A stretch of 18,330 nt of DNA from CALCKU01 sp964654665 (GTDB lineage Bacteria; Pseudomonadota; Alphaproteobacteria; Caulobacterales; Maricaulaceae): NCBI GenBank assembly GCA_964654665.1, contig CAZZKV010000036.1, forward strand, positions 1-18,330. The letters run 5' to 3'. A model generated the notes under the pieces. It was given only the letters and a program-made list of their open reading frames with translations. It had not been told where the DNA came from and did not search any database. Below, one piece after another: positions 1 to 6,600 of the stretch (positions within the stretch are counted from its first letter, which is position 1; each line of letters begins with the position of its first letter). A program made the position numbers and the translations under genes.

Positions 1-122
1 ATAATGTTGAAGTGAATGTCGAGCTGATCGTGCCTATCGCCATGGAAGAGAAGCTGCGCTTCGCTATCCGCGAAGGTGGACGCACAGTCGGAGCCGGCGT
101 CGTCTCGAAAATTATTGAGTAG
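1..122 (+). CDS. tuf: Elongation factor Tu, C-terminal end (partial)
   Basis: The first complete codon starts at base 3, and the frame encodes the last 39 residues of EF-Tu before a TAG stop. The stretches VELIVPIAMEE and FAIREGGRTVGAGVVSK are the highly conserved end of domain 3, the beta-barrel that contacts aminoacyl-tRNA. EF-Tu delivers aminoacyl-tRNA to the ribosomal A site as a GTP complex. The GTPase domain lies outside the window. A tuf copy just upstream of tRNA-Trp and secE is the common arrangement in alphaproteobacteria, many of which carry a second copy in the str operon. Which copy this is cannot be told from the fragment beyond that context. Confidence 0.96.
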   Translation, partial: NVEVNVELIVPIAMEEKLRFAIREGGRTVGAGVVSKIIE

Positions 123-185
123 AAGGCTTTATATAAAAGCGGGTCGTCTCTATCTGTAAGAGGTAGCCCGAGTCCTGAACGGCAT

Positions 186-261
186 AGGGGTGTAGCTCAG
201 TTGGTAGAGCATCGGTCTCCAAAACCGAGGGTCGGGGGTTCGAGTCCCTCCGCCCCTGCCA
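186..261 (+). tRNA. tRNA-Trp (anticodon CCA)
   Basis: This is a 76-nt cloverleaf. The acceptor stem is AGGGGTG (186-192) with CGCCCCT (251-257), containing one T-G wobble, followed by discriminator G and an encoded CCA (259-261). The D stem is GCTC/GAGC, the anticodon stem TCGGT/ACCGA, and the loop CTCCAAA with anticodon CCA at 219-221. The T arm contains GGTTCGAGTCC. It reads UGG only, which fits the use of TGA as a stop by several genes here. It lies between tuf and secE and is probably processed from a transcript that continues into secE-nusG. Confidence 0.98.
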
Positions 262-307
262 GCCGGAGACACACCGCCCGAGATAGTGTTCGGGGGCATA
301 AAATTAC

Positions 308-340
308 AACGCGGCGGCCGAATTTCCGGCCCCGCGTTTT
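308..340 (+). promoter_or_regulatory. Hairpin with T run between tRNA-Trp and secE
   Basis: AACGCGG (308-314) pairs with CCGCGTT (332-338), and GGCCG (316-320) pairs with CGGCC (327-331). This makes a 12-bp GC-rich stem with a single bulged C at 315 and the 6-nt loop AATTTC. Four T residues at 337-340 close the element, and the secE Shine-Dalgarno GGAG (341-344) follows directly. It may act as a partial terminator/attenuator, a processing site releasing the tRNA, or a structure that limits access to the secE ribosome site. The fold is visible; the role is inferred. Confidence 0.6.
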
Positions 341-354
341 GGAGTTTAAAGAGA

Positions 355-576
355 ATGGCTGAGAAGTCTGCAGATGCAAAAGTTGGACCCGTCAAATATG
401 TCGGGCAAGTGCGCCAAGAAGCCCGCAAGGTTGTTTGGCCAACAGGGCGTGAAACCTTCACGACCACTGTGCTTGTCATGATTATGGTGATCTTGATGGG
501 GGCCTTTTTCTTCTTTGTGGATTGGGTTTTGGCTTTTGTTATTAAACTTATTCTTGGTCTTGGAGGCGCAGCATAA
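355..576 (+). CDS. secE: Preprotein translocase subunit SecE
   Basis: This is a 73-residue protein of the short, single-membrane-span SecE type. SecE clamps the SecY channel in the inner membrane and is essential for Sec export. The conserved cytoplasmic amphipathic segment is visible around residues 20-34 (EARKVVWPTGRET), followed by one hydrophobic span at about 36-68. The ATG at 355 is preferred over an upstream in-frame ATG at 286 because the family motif starts near residue 20 from it, and because GGAG at 341-344 lies 10 nt before it. The stop overlaps the nusG start (TAATG), so the two are translationally coupled. Confidence 0.96.
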   Translation: MAEKSADAKVGPVKYVGQVRQEARKVVWPTGRETFTTTVLVMIMVILMGAFFFFVDWVLAFVIKLILGLGGAA

Positions 577-1109
577 TGGCGGCGAAATGGTATATCGTTC
601 AGGCCTATTCAAATTTTGAAAAGCGCGTGAAGGAAAGTCTTGAGCGCGAAGCCGAAGAAAAGGGTCTGACCCATTTGTTCGAAGAAATTCTTGTGCCAAC
701 AGAGAGCGTTGTTGAAGTCCGTAAAGGCCGCAAGGTCGAGAGCGAGCGTAAGTTTTTTCCGGGCTATGTTTTGGTAAAAATGGATTTGACGGGCGAAGCC
801 TATCACTTGGTGAAAAACACGCCGAAAGTGACCGGATTTTTAGGATCGGCGAATAAGCCTATGCCTGTATCCGAAGCCGAAGTGGCGCGGATTGTTGGCC
901 AAATTCAGGAAGGTGTGGATAGCCCGCGCCCGATGATTACTTTCGAAATAGGCGAAATTGTCAAAGTTATCGACGGATCTTTCCAGTCGTTCAATGGTTC
1001 TGTTGAAAGCATTGATGAAGAGAATGCACGTCTTAAAGTATTGATTAATATTTTTGGCCGGGGCACCCCGGTCGAGCTTGATTACACCCAGGTTGAAAAG
1101 CAGACCTGA
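576..1109 (+). CDS. nusG: Transcription termination/antitermination protein NusG
   Basis: This 177-residue protein is of normal NusG length. NusG binds RNA polymerase through its N-terminal NGN domain, suppresses pausing, and links polymerase to Rho or to ribosomal protein S10 through the C-terminal KOW domain. The NGN domain (about 1-115) shows the opening MAAKWYIVQAYSNFEK and the segment RKFFPGYVLVKMD. The KOW domain (about 124-177) contains GEIVKVIDGSFQSFNGSVE and ends with FGRGTPVELDYTQVEK. The start ATG shares its A with the last base of the secE TAA. The stop is TGA. Confidence 0.98.
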   Translation: MAAKWYIVQAYSNFEKRVKESLEREAEEKGLTHLFEEILVPTESVVEVRKGRKVESERKFFPGYVLVKMDLTGEAYHLVKNTPKVTGFLGSANKPMPVSEAEVARIVGQIQEGVDSPRPMITFEIGEIVKVIDGSFQSFNGSVESIDEENARLKVLINIFGRGTPVELDYTQVEKQT

Positions 1110-1119
1110 TGTAAACCTT

Positions 1120-1166
1120 GTTTGTGGGAGGTTTTTGGTAAGTCCATCAAAGACCGCACCGCAAAC
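1120..1166 (+). promoter_or_regulatory. Structured rplK leader, candidate L1 regulatory site
   Basis: GTTTGTGG (1120-1127) pairs with CCGCAAAC (1159-1166) over 8 bp with one G-T wobble. Inside it, GGTTTTT (1130-1136) pairs with AAAGACC (1149-1155) over 7 bp with one wobble. A small GA/GCA internal loop separates the two helices, and the apical loop is 1137-1148. In well-studied bacteria, L1 represses the rplKA operon by binding a helix-internal-loop-helix in the mRNA leader that mimics its 23S site. The position and shape fit such a site, but I did not match a specific L1 consensus. Confidence 0.5.
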
Positions 1167-1216
1167 GCCACACGGTGTCCACATGGGGTGGCCGCCGTCC
1201 AACAATGGAGTGGAAC

Positions 1217-1645
1217 ATGGCAAAGAAGATCGACGGCTATATTAAGCTGATGGTCCCGGCGGGTGCAGCAAACCCGTCTCCGCCTCTCGGCCCGGCACTG
1301 GGTCAGCGCGGCGTTAATATTATGGAATTTGCAAAAGCATTTAACGCAAAAACAGAAGAAATGGAGCGCAATGTTCCCATTCCGACTGTGATTACGGTTT
1401 ATGCGGATAAATCCTTTACTTTCGTTATCAAGACGCCGCCTGCGTCTTATTACCTTAAGAAAATGGCGGGTAAAAAATCCGGTGCGAACCATCCGGGCCG
1501 CGAAGTCGGTGGTACGGTGACACTGGCGCAATGCCGCGAAGTGGCTGAGCTGAAAATGGCGGATTTATCAGCCAATGATCTGGATCAGGCGACGAAAATT
1601 ATCGCAGGGTCAGCTCGGTCTATGGGCTATGAGGTGACGGAGTAG
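1217..1645 (+). CDS. rplK: Large ribosomal subunit protein L11
   Basis: This is a 142-residue protein, the usual L11 length. L11 binds the GTPase-associated region of 23S rRNA and takes part in factor-dependent steps and the stringent response. The N-terminal domain has GYIKLMVPAGAANPSPPLGP and the GQRGVNIMEFAKAFN segment. The C-terminal RNA-binding domain shows SANDLDQATKIIAGSARSMG. In-frame ATGs occur at 1175 and 1205, but 1217 gives the conserved MAKKIDGYIKL start, and the GGAG at 1207-1210 is well spaced for it. rplA follows 4 nt after the stop. Confidence 0.98.
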   Translation: MAKKIDGYIKLMVPAGAANPSPPLGPALGQRGVNIMEFAKAFNAKTEEMERNVPIPTVITVYADKSFTFVIKTPPASYYLKKMAGKKSGANHPGREVGGTVTLAQCREVAELKMADLSANDLDQATKIIAGSARSMGYEVTE

Positions 1646-1649
1646 GATT

Positions 1650-2345
1650 ATGGCCAAACAAGGAAAACGTATTAAGGCAGCCAATGCTGCTTATGACAAA
1701 AATGTCGACCACACGGTTGTCGATGCTGTCGCTATTATCAAAGATAACGCCAAGGCCAAATTCGACGAAACTGTTGAATTGTCCATCAATTTGGGTGTTG
1801 ACCCGCGCCATGCAGACCAAATGGTTCGCGGTGTTTGTAATTTGCCCAATGGTACGGGGCGCAGCGTTCGGGTTGCGGTTTTTGCCAAAGATGCCAAGGC
1901 GGATGAAGCCCGCGCAGCCGGGGCCGATGTTGTCGGTGCTGATGATTTGGCGGCGCAAATTCAAGCCGGCGATATGCCATTTGAGAAAGTTATCGCCACG
2001 CCCGATATGATGCCGCTTGTTGGCCGTTTGGGTAAGGTTTTGGGCCCTAAAGGCATGATGCCTAACCCCAAGGTGGGTACGGTTACTATGGATGTTGCCA
2101 AAGCGGTTCAGGATTCGAAAGGCGGCGCTGTTGAGTTTCGTGTTGAAAAGGCAGGCCTTATTCATGCCGGTGTTGGCAAGGCGAGTTTTAGTGCCGATGC
2201 TTTGGCCGAAAATGTGAATGCCTTTTTGACAGCGATTCAAAAGGCGCGTCCGTCTGGCGCGAAAGGCGTTTTTGTTAAGAAAATCACCTTGAGCTCGACA
2301 ATGGGCCCCGGCGTTAAAGTGGCAACCTCTGAGGTGAGCGCTTAA
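1650..2345 (+). CDS. rplA: Large ribosomal subunit protein L1
   Basis: This 231-residue protein is the normal bacterial L1 size. L1 forms the mobile L1 stalk next to the E site and also represses its own operon in many bacteria. The family signature is present as GRLGKVLGPKGMMPNPK and the following GTVTMDVAKAVQDSKGG. The C-terminus has ITLSSTMGPGVKV. The start ATG lies 4 nt after the rplK stop with AGGA-like bases just before it, so rplK and rplA are cotranscribed. A hairpin and the L10 leader follow. Confidence 0.98.
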   Translation: MAKQGKRIKAANAAYDKNVDHTVVDAVAIIKDNAKAKFDETVELSINLGVDPRHADQMVRGVCNLPNGTGRSVRVAVFAKDAKADEARAAGADVVGADDLAAQIQAGDMPFEKVIATPDMMPLVGRLGKVLGPKGMMPNPKVGTVTMDVAKAVQDSKGGAVEFRVEKAGLIHAGVGKASFSADALAENVNAFLTAIQKARPSGAKGVFVKKITLSSTMGPGVKVATSEVSA

Positions 2346-2359
2346 ATAAAAGAATTTGG

Positions 2360-2383
2360 CCGGATTTGGTTTTTCAAATCCGG
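2360..2383 (+). terminator. Hairpin downstream of rplA, probable attenuator
   Basis: A perfect 9-bp stem, CCGGATTTG (2360-2368) with CAAATCCGG (2375-2383), encloses the loop GTTTTT. No T run follows (TTAATGG), so it is not a canonical intrinsic terminator. It could be a partial attenuator, an mRNA 3'-end stabiliser for rplKA, or a processing site before rplJL. Confidence 0.5.
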
Positions 2384-2410
2384 TTAATGGCGCCGCCTTT
2401 GGGGGGCGTC

Positions 2411-2467
2411 CTGTCCAAGACCACCGGGAGCCTGCATAGTTAGGCTTTAATTATCCGGCGCAGACAG
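2411..2467 (+). promoter_or_regulatory. L10 leader (autoregulatory site for L10-L7/L12)
   Basis: The outer stem is CTGTC (2411-2415) with GACAG (2463-2467). An inner hairpin is AGCCT (2429-2433) with AGGCT (2442-2446). The segment CTGTCCAAGACCACCGGGAG, with GCGCAGACAG closing it, matches the proteobacterial L10 leader pattern as I know it. In that system the L10(L12) complex binds the leader and represses translation of rplJ and rplL. The stretch from 2346 to 2613 has no gene. A second hairpin at 2477-2509 lies further down the same leader. Confidence 0.75.
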
Positions 2468-2476
2468 AGTGAGAGA

Positions 2477-2509
2477 CGATTTTTCCCTGCTTTAGAAAGC
2501 AGACAATCG
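2477..2509 (+). promoter_or_regulatory. Second hairpin in the rplJ leader
   Basis: CTGCTT (2487-2492) pairs with AAGCAG (2497-2502) around the loop TAGA. An outer CGATT (2477-2481) can pair with AATCG (2505-2509) across an internal loop. It lies between the L10-binding fold and the rplJ ribosome site at 2603-2608 and may be part of the same translational switch. Confidence 0.45.
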
Positions 2510-2613
2510 GTTCAAGCCCTGGGACAGATCACCGCTCGCGGATGCTCTTTTCGGGCAAATGTGAGTATCTAAGGGCACCGCATGGGGCGGGGCCTATAAC
2601 TCAGGAGACCGCA

Positions 2614-3129
2614 ATGGATCGTAATGAAAAAGCAGAAATGGTGAAAGTGCTGGAAGGCATTTTTGACAATTCTGGATCCGTGGTTATGGCTGAATATTCA
2701 GGCATGACTGTTGCGGAAATGACGGATTTGCGTGCGAAACTTCGTGAGAAGGGCGCATCAATCCGCGTTGTTAAAAACCGTTTGGCCAAAATCGCCTTGA
2801 AAGGAAAAGCTTTCGAGGAAGCTGGTGCCATGTTTACGGGTCCCGTAGCGATTGCCTACGCCGAAGACATGATCAGCGCGCCAAAGGTGACTGTGGATTT
2901 TGCCAAGGATAGCGATGCTTTCTCTATTATTGGCGGATTTATGGGAGAGGATGTTTTCGATATCTCTGGTATCGAAGATCTATCCAAACTTCCATCCCGC
3001 GAAGAGCTTATTGGAATGGCGGCGCAGCGTTTGCTGGGTCAGGCGTCTCAAATTGCTCAACGTCTTATGGCCCCGGGGGCTGGCATTGCTGGCGCCCTTT
3101 CGGTCATCGAAGACAAAGCGGCCGCATAA
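2614..3129 (+). CDS. rplJ: Large ribosomal subunit protein L10
   Basis: This 171-residue protein anchors the L7/L12 dimers to the ribosomal stalk. The N-terminal rRNA-binding domain contains SGMTVAEMTDLRAKLREKGA and RVVKNRLAKIALKG, both typical of L10. The C-terminal helix that binds L7/L12 dimers follows about residue 135 (LLGQASQIAQRLMAPGAGIAG). The start is set at ATG 2614 (MDRNEKAEMV) because AGGAGA at 2603-2608 precedes it. The longer in-frame extension from 2542 reads through the leader and lacks family similarity. L10 with L7/L12 is expected to repress its own translation through the upstream leader. Confidence 0.97.
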   Translation: MDRNEKAEMVKVLEGIFDNSGSVVMAEYSGMTVAEMTDLRAKLREKGASIRVVKNRLAKIALKGKAFEEAGAMFTGPVAIAYAEDMISAPKVTVDFAKDSDAFSIIGGFMGEDVFDISGIEDLSKLPSREELIGMAAQRLLGQASQIAQRLMAPGAGIAGALSVIEDKAAA

Positions 3130-3178
3130 CAACACTCATTCTCGCATTATCGAACTGATATAAATTAAGGAAACTAAA

Positions 3179-3550
3179 ATGGCTGATGTAGCTAAACTCG
3201 CGAAAGAGCTGATGGGTTTGACCATCCTCGAAGCAAAAGAACTGAATGATATTCTCGAAGAAAACGGCATTAAGGCCGCAGCGGCTGTTGCTGTTGCTGG
3301 TCCTGCGGCCGCTGGCGGCGGCGAAGCTGCGGCTGAGAAAGATGAATTTGATGTTGTTCTAACGTCATTCGGCGATAAGAAAATCAATGTCATCAAAGAA
3401 GTTCGCGGCATGACAGGTCTTGGCCTGAAAGAAGCGAAAGACCTTGTTGAAGGCGCGCCTAAGGCCGTCAAAGAAGGCGTGTCTAAAGCGGATGCTGAAG
3501 ACATGAAAGCGAAATTGGAAGCCGCTGGCGCTTCTGTTGAGCTTAAGTAA
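3179..3550 (+). CDS. rplL: Large ribosomal subunit protein L7/L12
   Basis: This 123-residue acidic stalk protein recruits translation factors. The N-terminal dimerisation domain (about 1-35) has KLAKELMGLTILEAKELNDIL. An alanine/glycine-rich hinge (about 37-54) follows, and then the C-terminal factor-binding domain with EFDVVLTSFGDKKINVIKEV and TGLGLKEAKDLVEGAPKAVK. AAGGAAA at 3167-3173 is the ribosome site. The gene lies 49 nt after rplJ. Codon use is strongly biased, as expected for a highly expressed protein. Confidence 0.98.
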   Translation: MADVAKLAKELMGLTILEAKELNDILEENGIKAAAAVAVAGPAAAGGGEAAAEKDEFDVVLTSFGDKKINVIKEVRGMTGLGLKEAKDLVEGAPKAVKEGVSKADAEDMKAKLEAAGASVELK

Positions 3551-3556
3551 GCTTTT

Positions 3557-3579
3557 GGGCTTGGCCTTGTGCCAAGCCC
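3557..3579 (+). terminator. Attenuator-like hairpin between rplL and rpoB
   Basis: A perfect 9-bp stem, GGGCTTGGC (3557-3565) with GCCAAGCCC (3571-3579), has the 5-nt loop CTTGT and is followed by GTTATCTG rather than a T run. In E. coli a partial terminator and an RNase III site between rplL and rpoB reduce polymerase-subunit transcription relative to ribosomal proteins. The same role is likely here, inferred from position. Confidence 0.6.
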
Positions 3580-3613
3580 GTTATCTGTTGCTGCGCAGTA
3601 TTGCAGTCCTGAT

Positions 3614-3636
3614 CCGGTTTCAGGTTAAAAAACCGG
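3614..3636 (+). promoter_or_regulatory. Second hairpin upstream of rpoB
   Basis: CCGGTTT (3614-3620) pairs with AAACCGG (3630-3636) around the 9-nt loop CAGGTTAAA. It sits about 58 nt before the rpoB start. It may be an RNA-processing site or part of an rpoB translational control region. Confidence 0.4.
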
Positions 3637-3694
3637 CATAATTTAAAGGGCTCCGCAAATTACGCACATGGGCCCAAGCTAAAAGGTGTCTTCG

Positions 3695-6600
3695 ATGTCG
3701 CTGACTTTTACTGGCAAAAAACGTATTCGCAAAAGCTTTGGCCGGATTCCGGAAGTTGTCCGGATGCCCAACCTTATTGAGGTTCAAAAAAGCTCCTATA
3801 ACCAATTTTTACAGATGGATGTTCCTTTGGAAGACCGCGGGGATAATGGTTTGAACGGAACCTTCCGGTCTGTTTTCCCCGTGCGCGATTTTTCGGACCG
3901 CGCTGTTTTGGAATATGTGTCTTTTGTTTTTGAACCGCCTAAATTTGACGAAGAAGAATGTCAGCAGCGCGATATTACATATGCCGCGCCGCTCAAGGTC
4001 AAAATGCGGCTTGTTGTATTTGATATAGATGACGATACAGGCGCGCGATCCGTTAAAGATATTAAAGAGCAAGATGTCTATATGGGCGATATTCCGCTTA
4101 TGACGGAAAAGGGTACCTTTATTGTCAATGGTACGGAACGTGTTATCGTTTCGCAAATGCACCGCTCACCGGGCGTGTTTTTTGACCATGATAAAGGCAA
4201 AAGCCATAGTTCTGGCAAATTTTTATTTTCCGCGCGGATCATCCCATATCGTGGGTCTTGGCTTGATTTTGAATTCGATGCCAAAGATATTTTATATGCC
4301 CGTATTGATCGCCGCCGTAAATTGCCGGCGACTACGGTTTTATATGCTTTGGGTATGACAAAAGAAGATATTCTAGCAGAATATTACGACGCGATTGCCT
4401 ATAAACGCGATAAGAAAAAAGGCGGCTGGACATTGCCGTTTAATGCCGAAGATTATCGCGGCGCGAAATTACAACGTGATTTAGTTGATGCCAAAACCGG
4501 CGAAATTGTTGCACCTGCGGGCCGCAAATTGACCAAGCGTGGCGCCAAGAAATTGGCCGATGATGGGGTAAAAAGCCTATTGATTTCAGATGAAGCCTTA
4601 TCCGAACGTTATGCGGCTGAAGATATTGTCAATATGCAAACGGGTCAGATTTACGCTGAAGCCAGTGATGAGTTGACGCTTGAAGTGCTCGAAGCGATTG
4701 CCGAGGCAGGTATTAACGAACTATCCGTCCTCAATATCGACCACATTAATGTAGGCCCTTATATTCGCAATACTTTAGCGGCGGATAAAAACGATAGCCG
4801 GGAAGGCGCTTTAGTGGATATTTACCGGGTTATGCGTCCGGGCGAACCGCCGACTACGGAAACAGCCGAAGCGCTGTTTACCAGCCTGTTTTTTGATCCT
4901 GAACGCTATGACCTTTCTGCGGTTGGCCGTGTGAAAATGAACATGCGTATGGATTTGGACGCTGATGACGATGTACGTATTTTGCGGTCCGAAGATTTAC
5001 TGGCCGTTGTCAATACGCTGGTGAACTTGAAAGACGGTATTGGCCAAGTTGACGATATTGACAATTTGGGCAATCGCCGTGTGCGTTCTGTGGGCGAACT
5101 GATGCAAAACCAATATCGTATTGGTCTTTTGCGTATGGAGCGTGCGATAAAAGAACGTATGTCTTCCGTTGATATTGAAACGGTCATGCCTCATGATTTG
5201 ATTAATGCGAAACCGGCCGCTGCGGTTGTGCGTGAATTTTTCGGTAGCTCGCAATTATCGCAATTTATGGATCAAACCAATCCGCTATCCGAGATTACGC
5301 ATAAACGCCGTCTCTCGGCGCTTGGTCCGGGTGGGTTAACGCGCGAGCGTGCCGGTTTTGAGGTACGCGATGTTCATCCAACCCATTATGGCCGTATCTG
5401 TCCGATTGAAACGCCGGAAGGACCGAATATTGGTTTGATTAACTCGCTGGCGACACATGCGCGGATTAATAAATATGGCTTTATTGAAAGCCCTTACCGC
5501 ACAATTAAAGCCGGCAAACTAACCAATGAGGTTATCTATCTATCAGCTATGGAAGAGGCCCGCTATTCTGTCGCTCAGGCTAATGCTGAAATTGATGAAG
5601 ATGGTCTTTTAACAGATGAATTTGTTACCTGCCGTGTTAATGGCGAAGTAACATTAGTGGCCCGCGAAAATGTTGATGCCATTGATGTTTCGCCCAAACA
5701 ACTTGTATCGGTTGCAGCAGCGCTTATTCCTTTCCTTGAAAATGATGACGCCAACCGCGCGCTTATGGGATCGAATATGATGCGCCAAGCCGTGCCGCTG
5801 CTTAAGGCCGAAGCGCCTTTGGTTGGAACCGGTATGGAATCGGTTGTGGCTCTGGATTCAGGGGCTACTGTTGCGGCGCGCCGTGATGGTATAGTTGAAC
5901 AAGTGGATGCCAAACGGATTGTTATTCGTGCGACGAAAGAAACCGATCTTAAGAGATCCGGTGTGGATATTTATAACTTGCTGAAATTCCAGCGTTCGAA
6001 CCAATCGACCTGTATTAACCAGCGGCCTTTGGTGCGCGTCGGGGATGAGGTCAAAGCCGGCGATATTGTCGCCGATGGGCCGTCAACAGATTTGGGCGAA
6101 TTGGCATTGGGCCGGAATGTTCTTGTGGCCTTTATGCCGTGGAACGGGTTTAACTATGAAGATTCGATCCTGATTTCCGAACGGATTGTGCGTGATGATG
6201 TTTATACATCCCTGCATTTGGAAGAATTCTCTGTCATGGCCCGCGATACCAAGCTGGGCCCCGAAGAGATCACACGTGATATTCCCAATGTCGGCGAAGA
6301 AGCGCTGCGTAATCTCGACGAAGCCGGTATTGTTGCCGTTGGTGCCGAAGTACATGCGGGCGACATTCTTGTCGGGAAAGTCACGCCAAAAGGCGAATCG
6401 CCAATGACACCGGAAGAGAAGCTTTTACGGGCTATCTTTGGCGAAAAAGCGTCTGATGTGCGCGATACATCTTTGAAGCTACCGCCGGGGGCATCCGGTA
6501 CGGTTGTCGAAGTGCGGGTCTTTAACCGCCACGGCGTTGATAAGGATGAGCGTGCGATGCAAATCGAACGTGAAGAGATCGAGTTTTTGGGCAAAGACCG

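Noticed and set aside
140..168. A possible terminator between tuf and tRNA-Trp formed by GGGTCGTCTCT and AGAGGTAGCCC.
   Set aside because: The stem contains a mismatch and several wobble pairs and no T run follows, so it is not a supportable terminator.
286..354. A longer SecE starting at ATG 286.
   Set aside because: It would read through the GC-rich hairpin, and the 73-residue form from 355 has the expected length and a proper ribosome site.
2542..2613. A 24-residue N-terminal extension of L10 from an upstream in-frame ATG at 2542.
   Set aside because: The extension is the translation of the leader, lacks similarity to L10, and the good ribosome site AGGAGA sits before ATG 2614.
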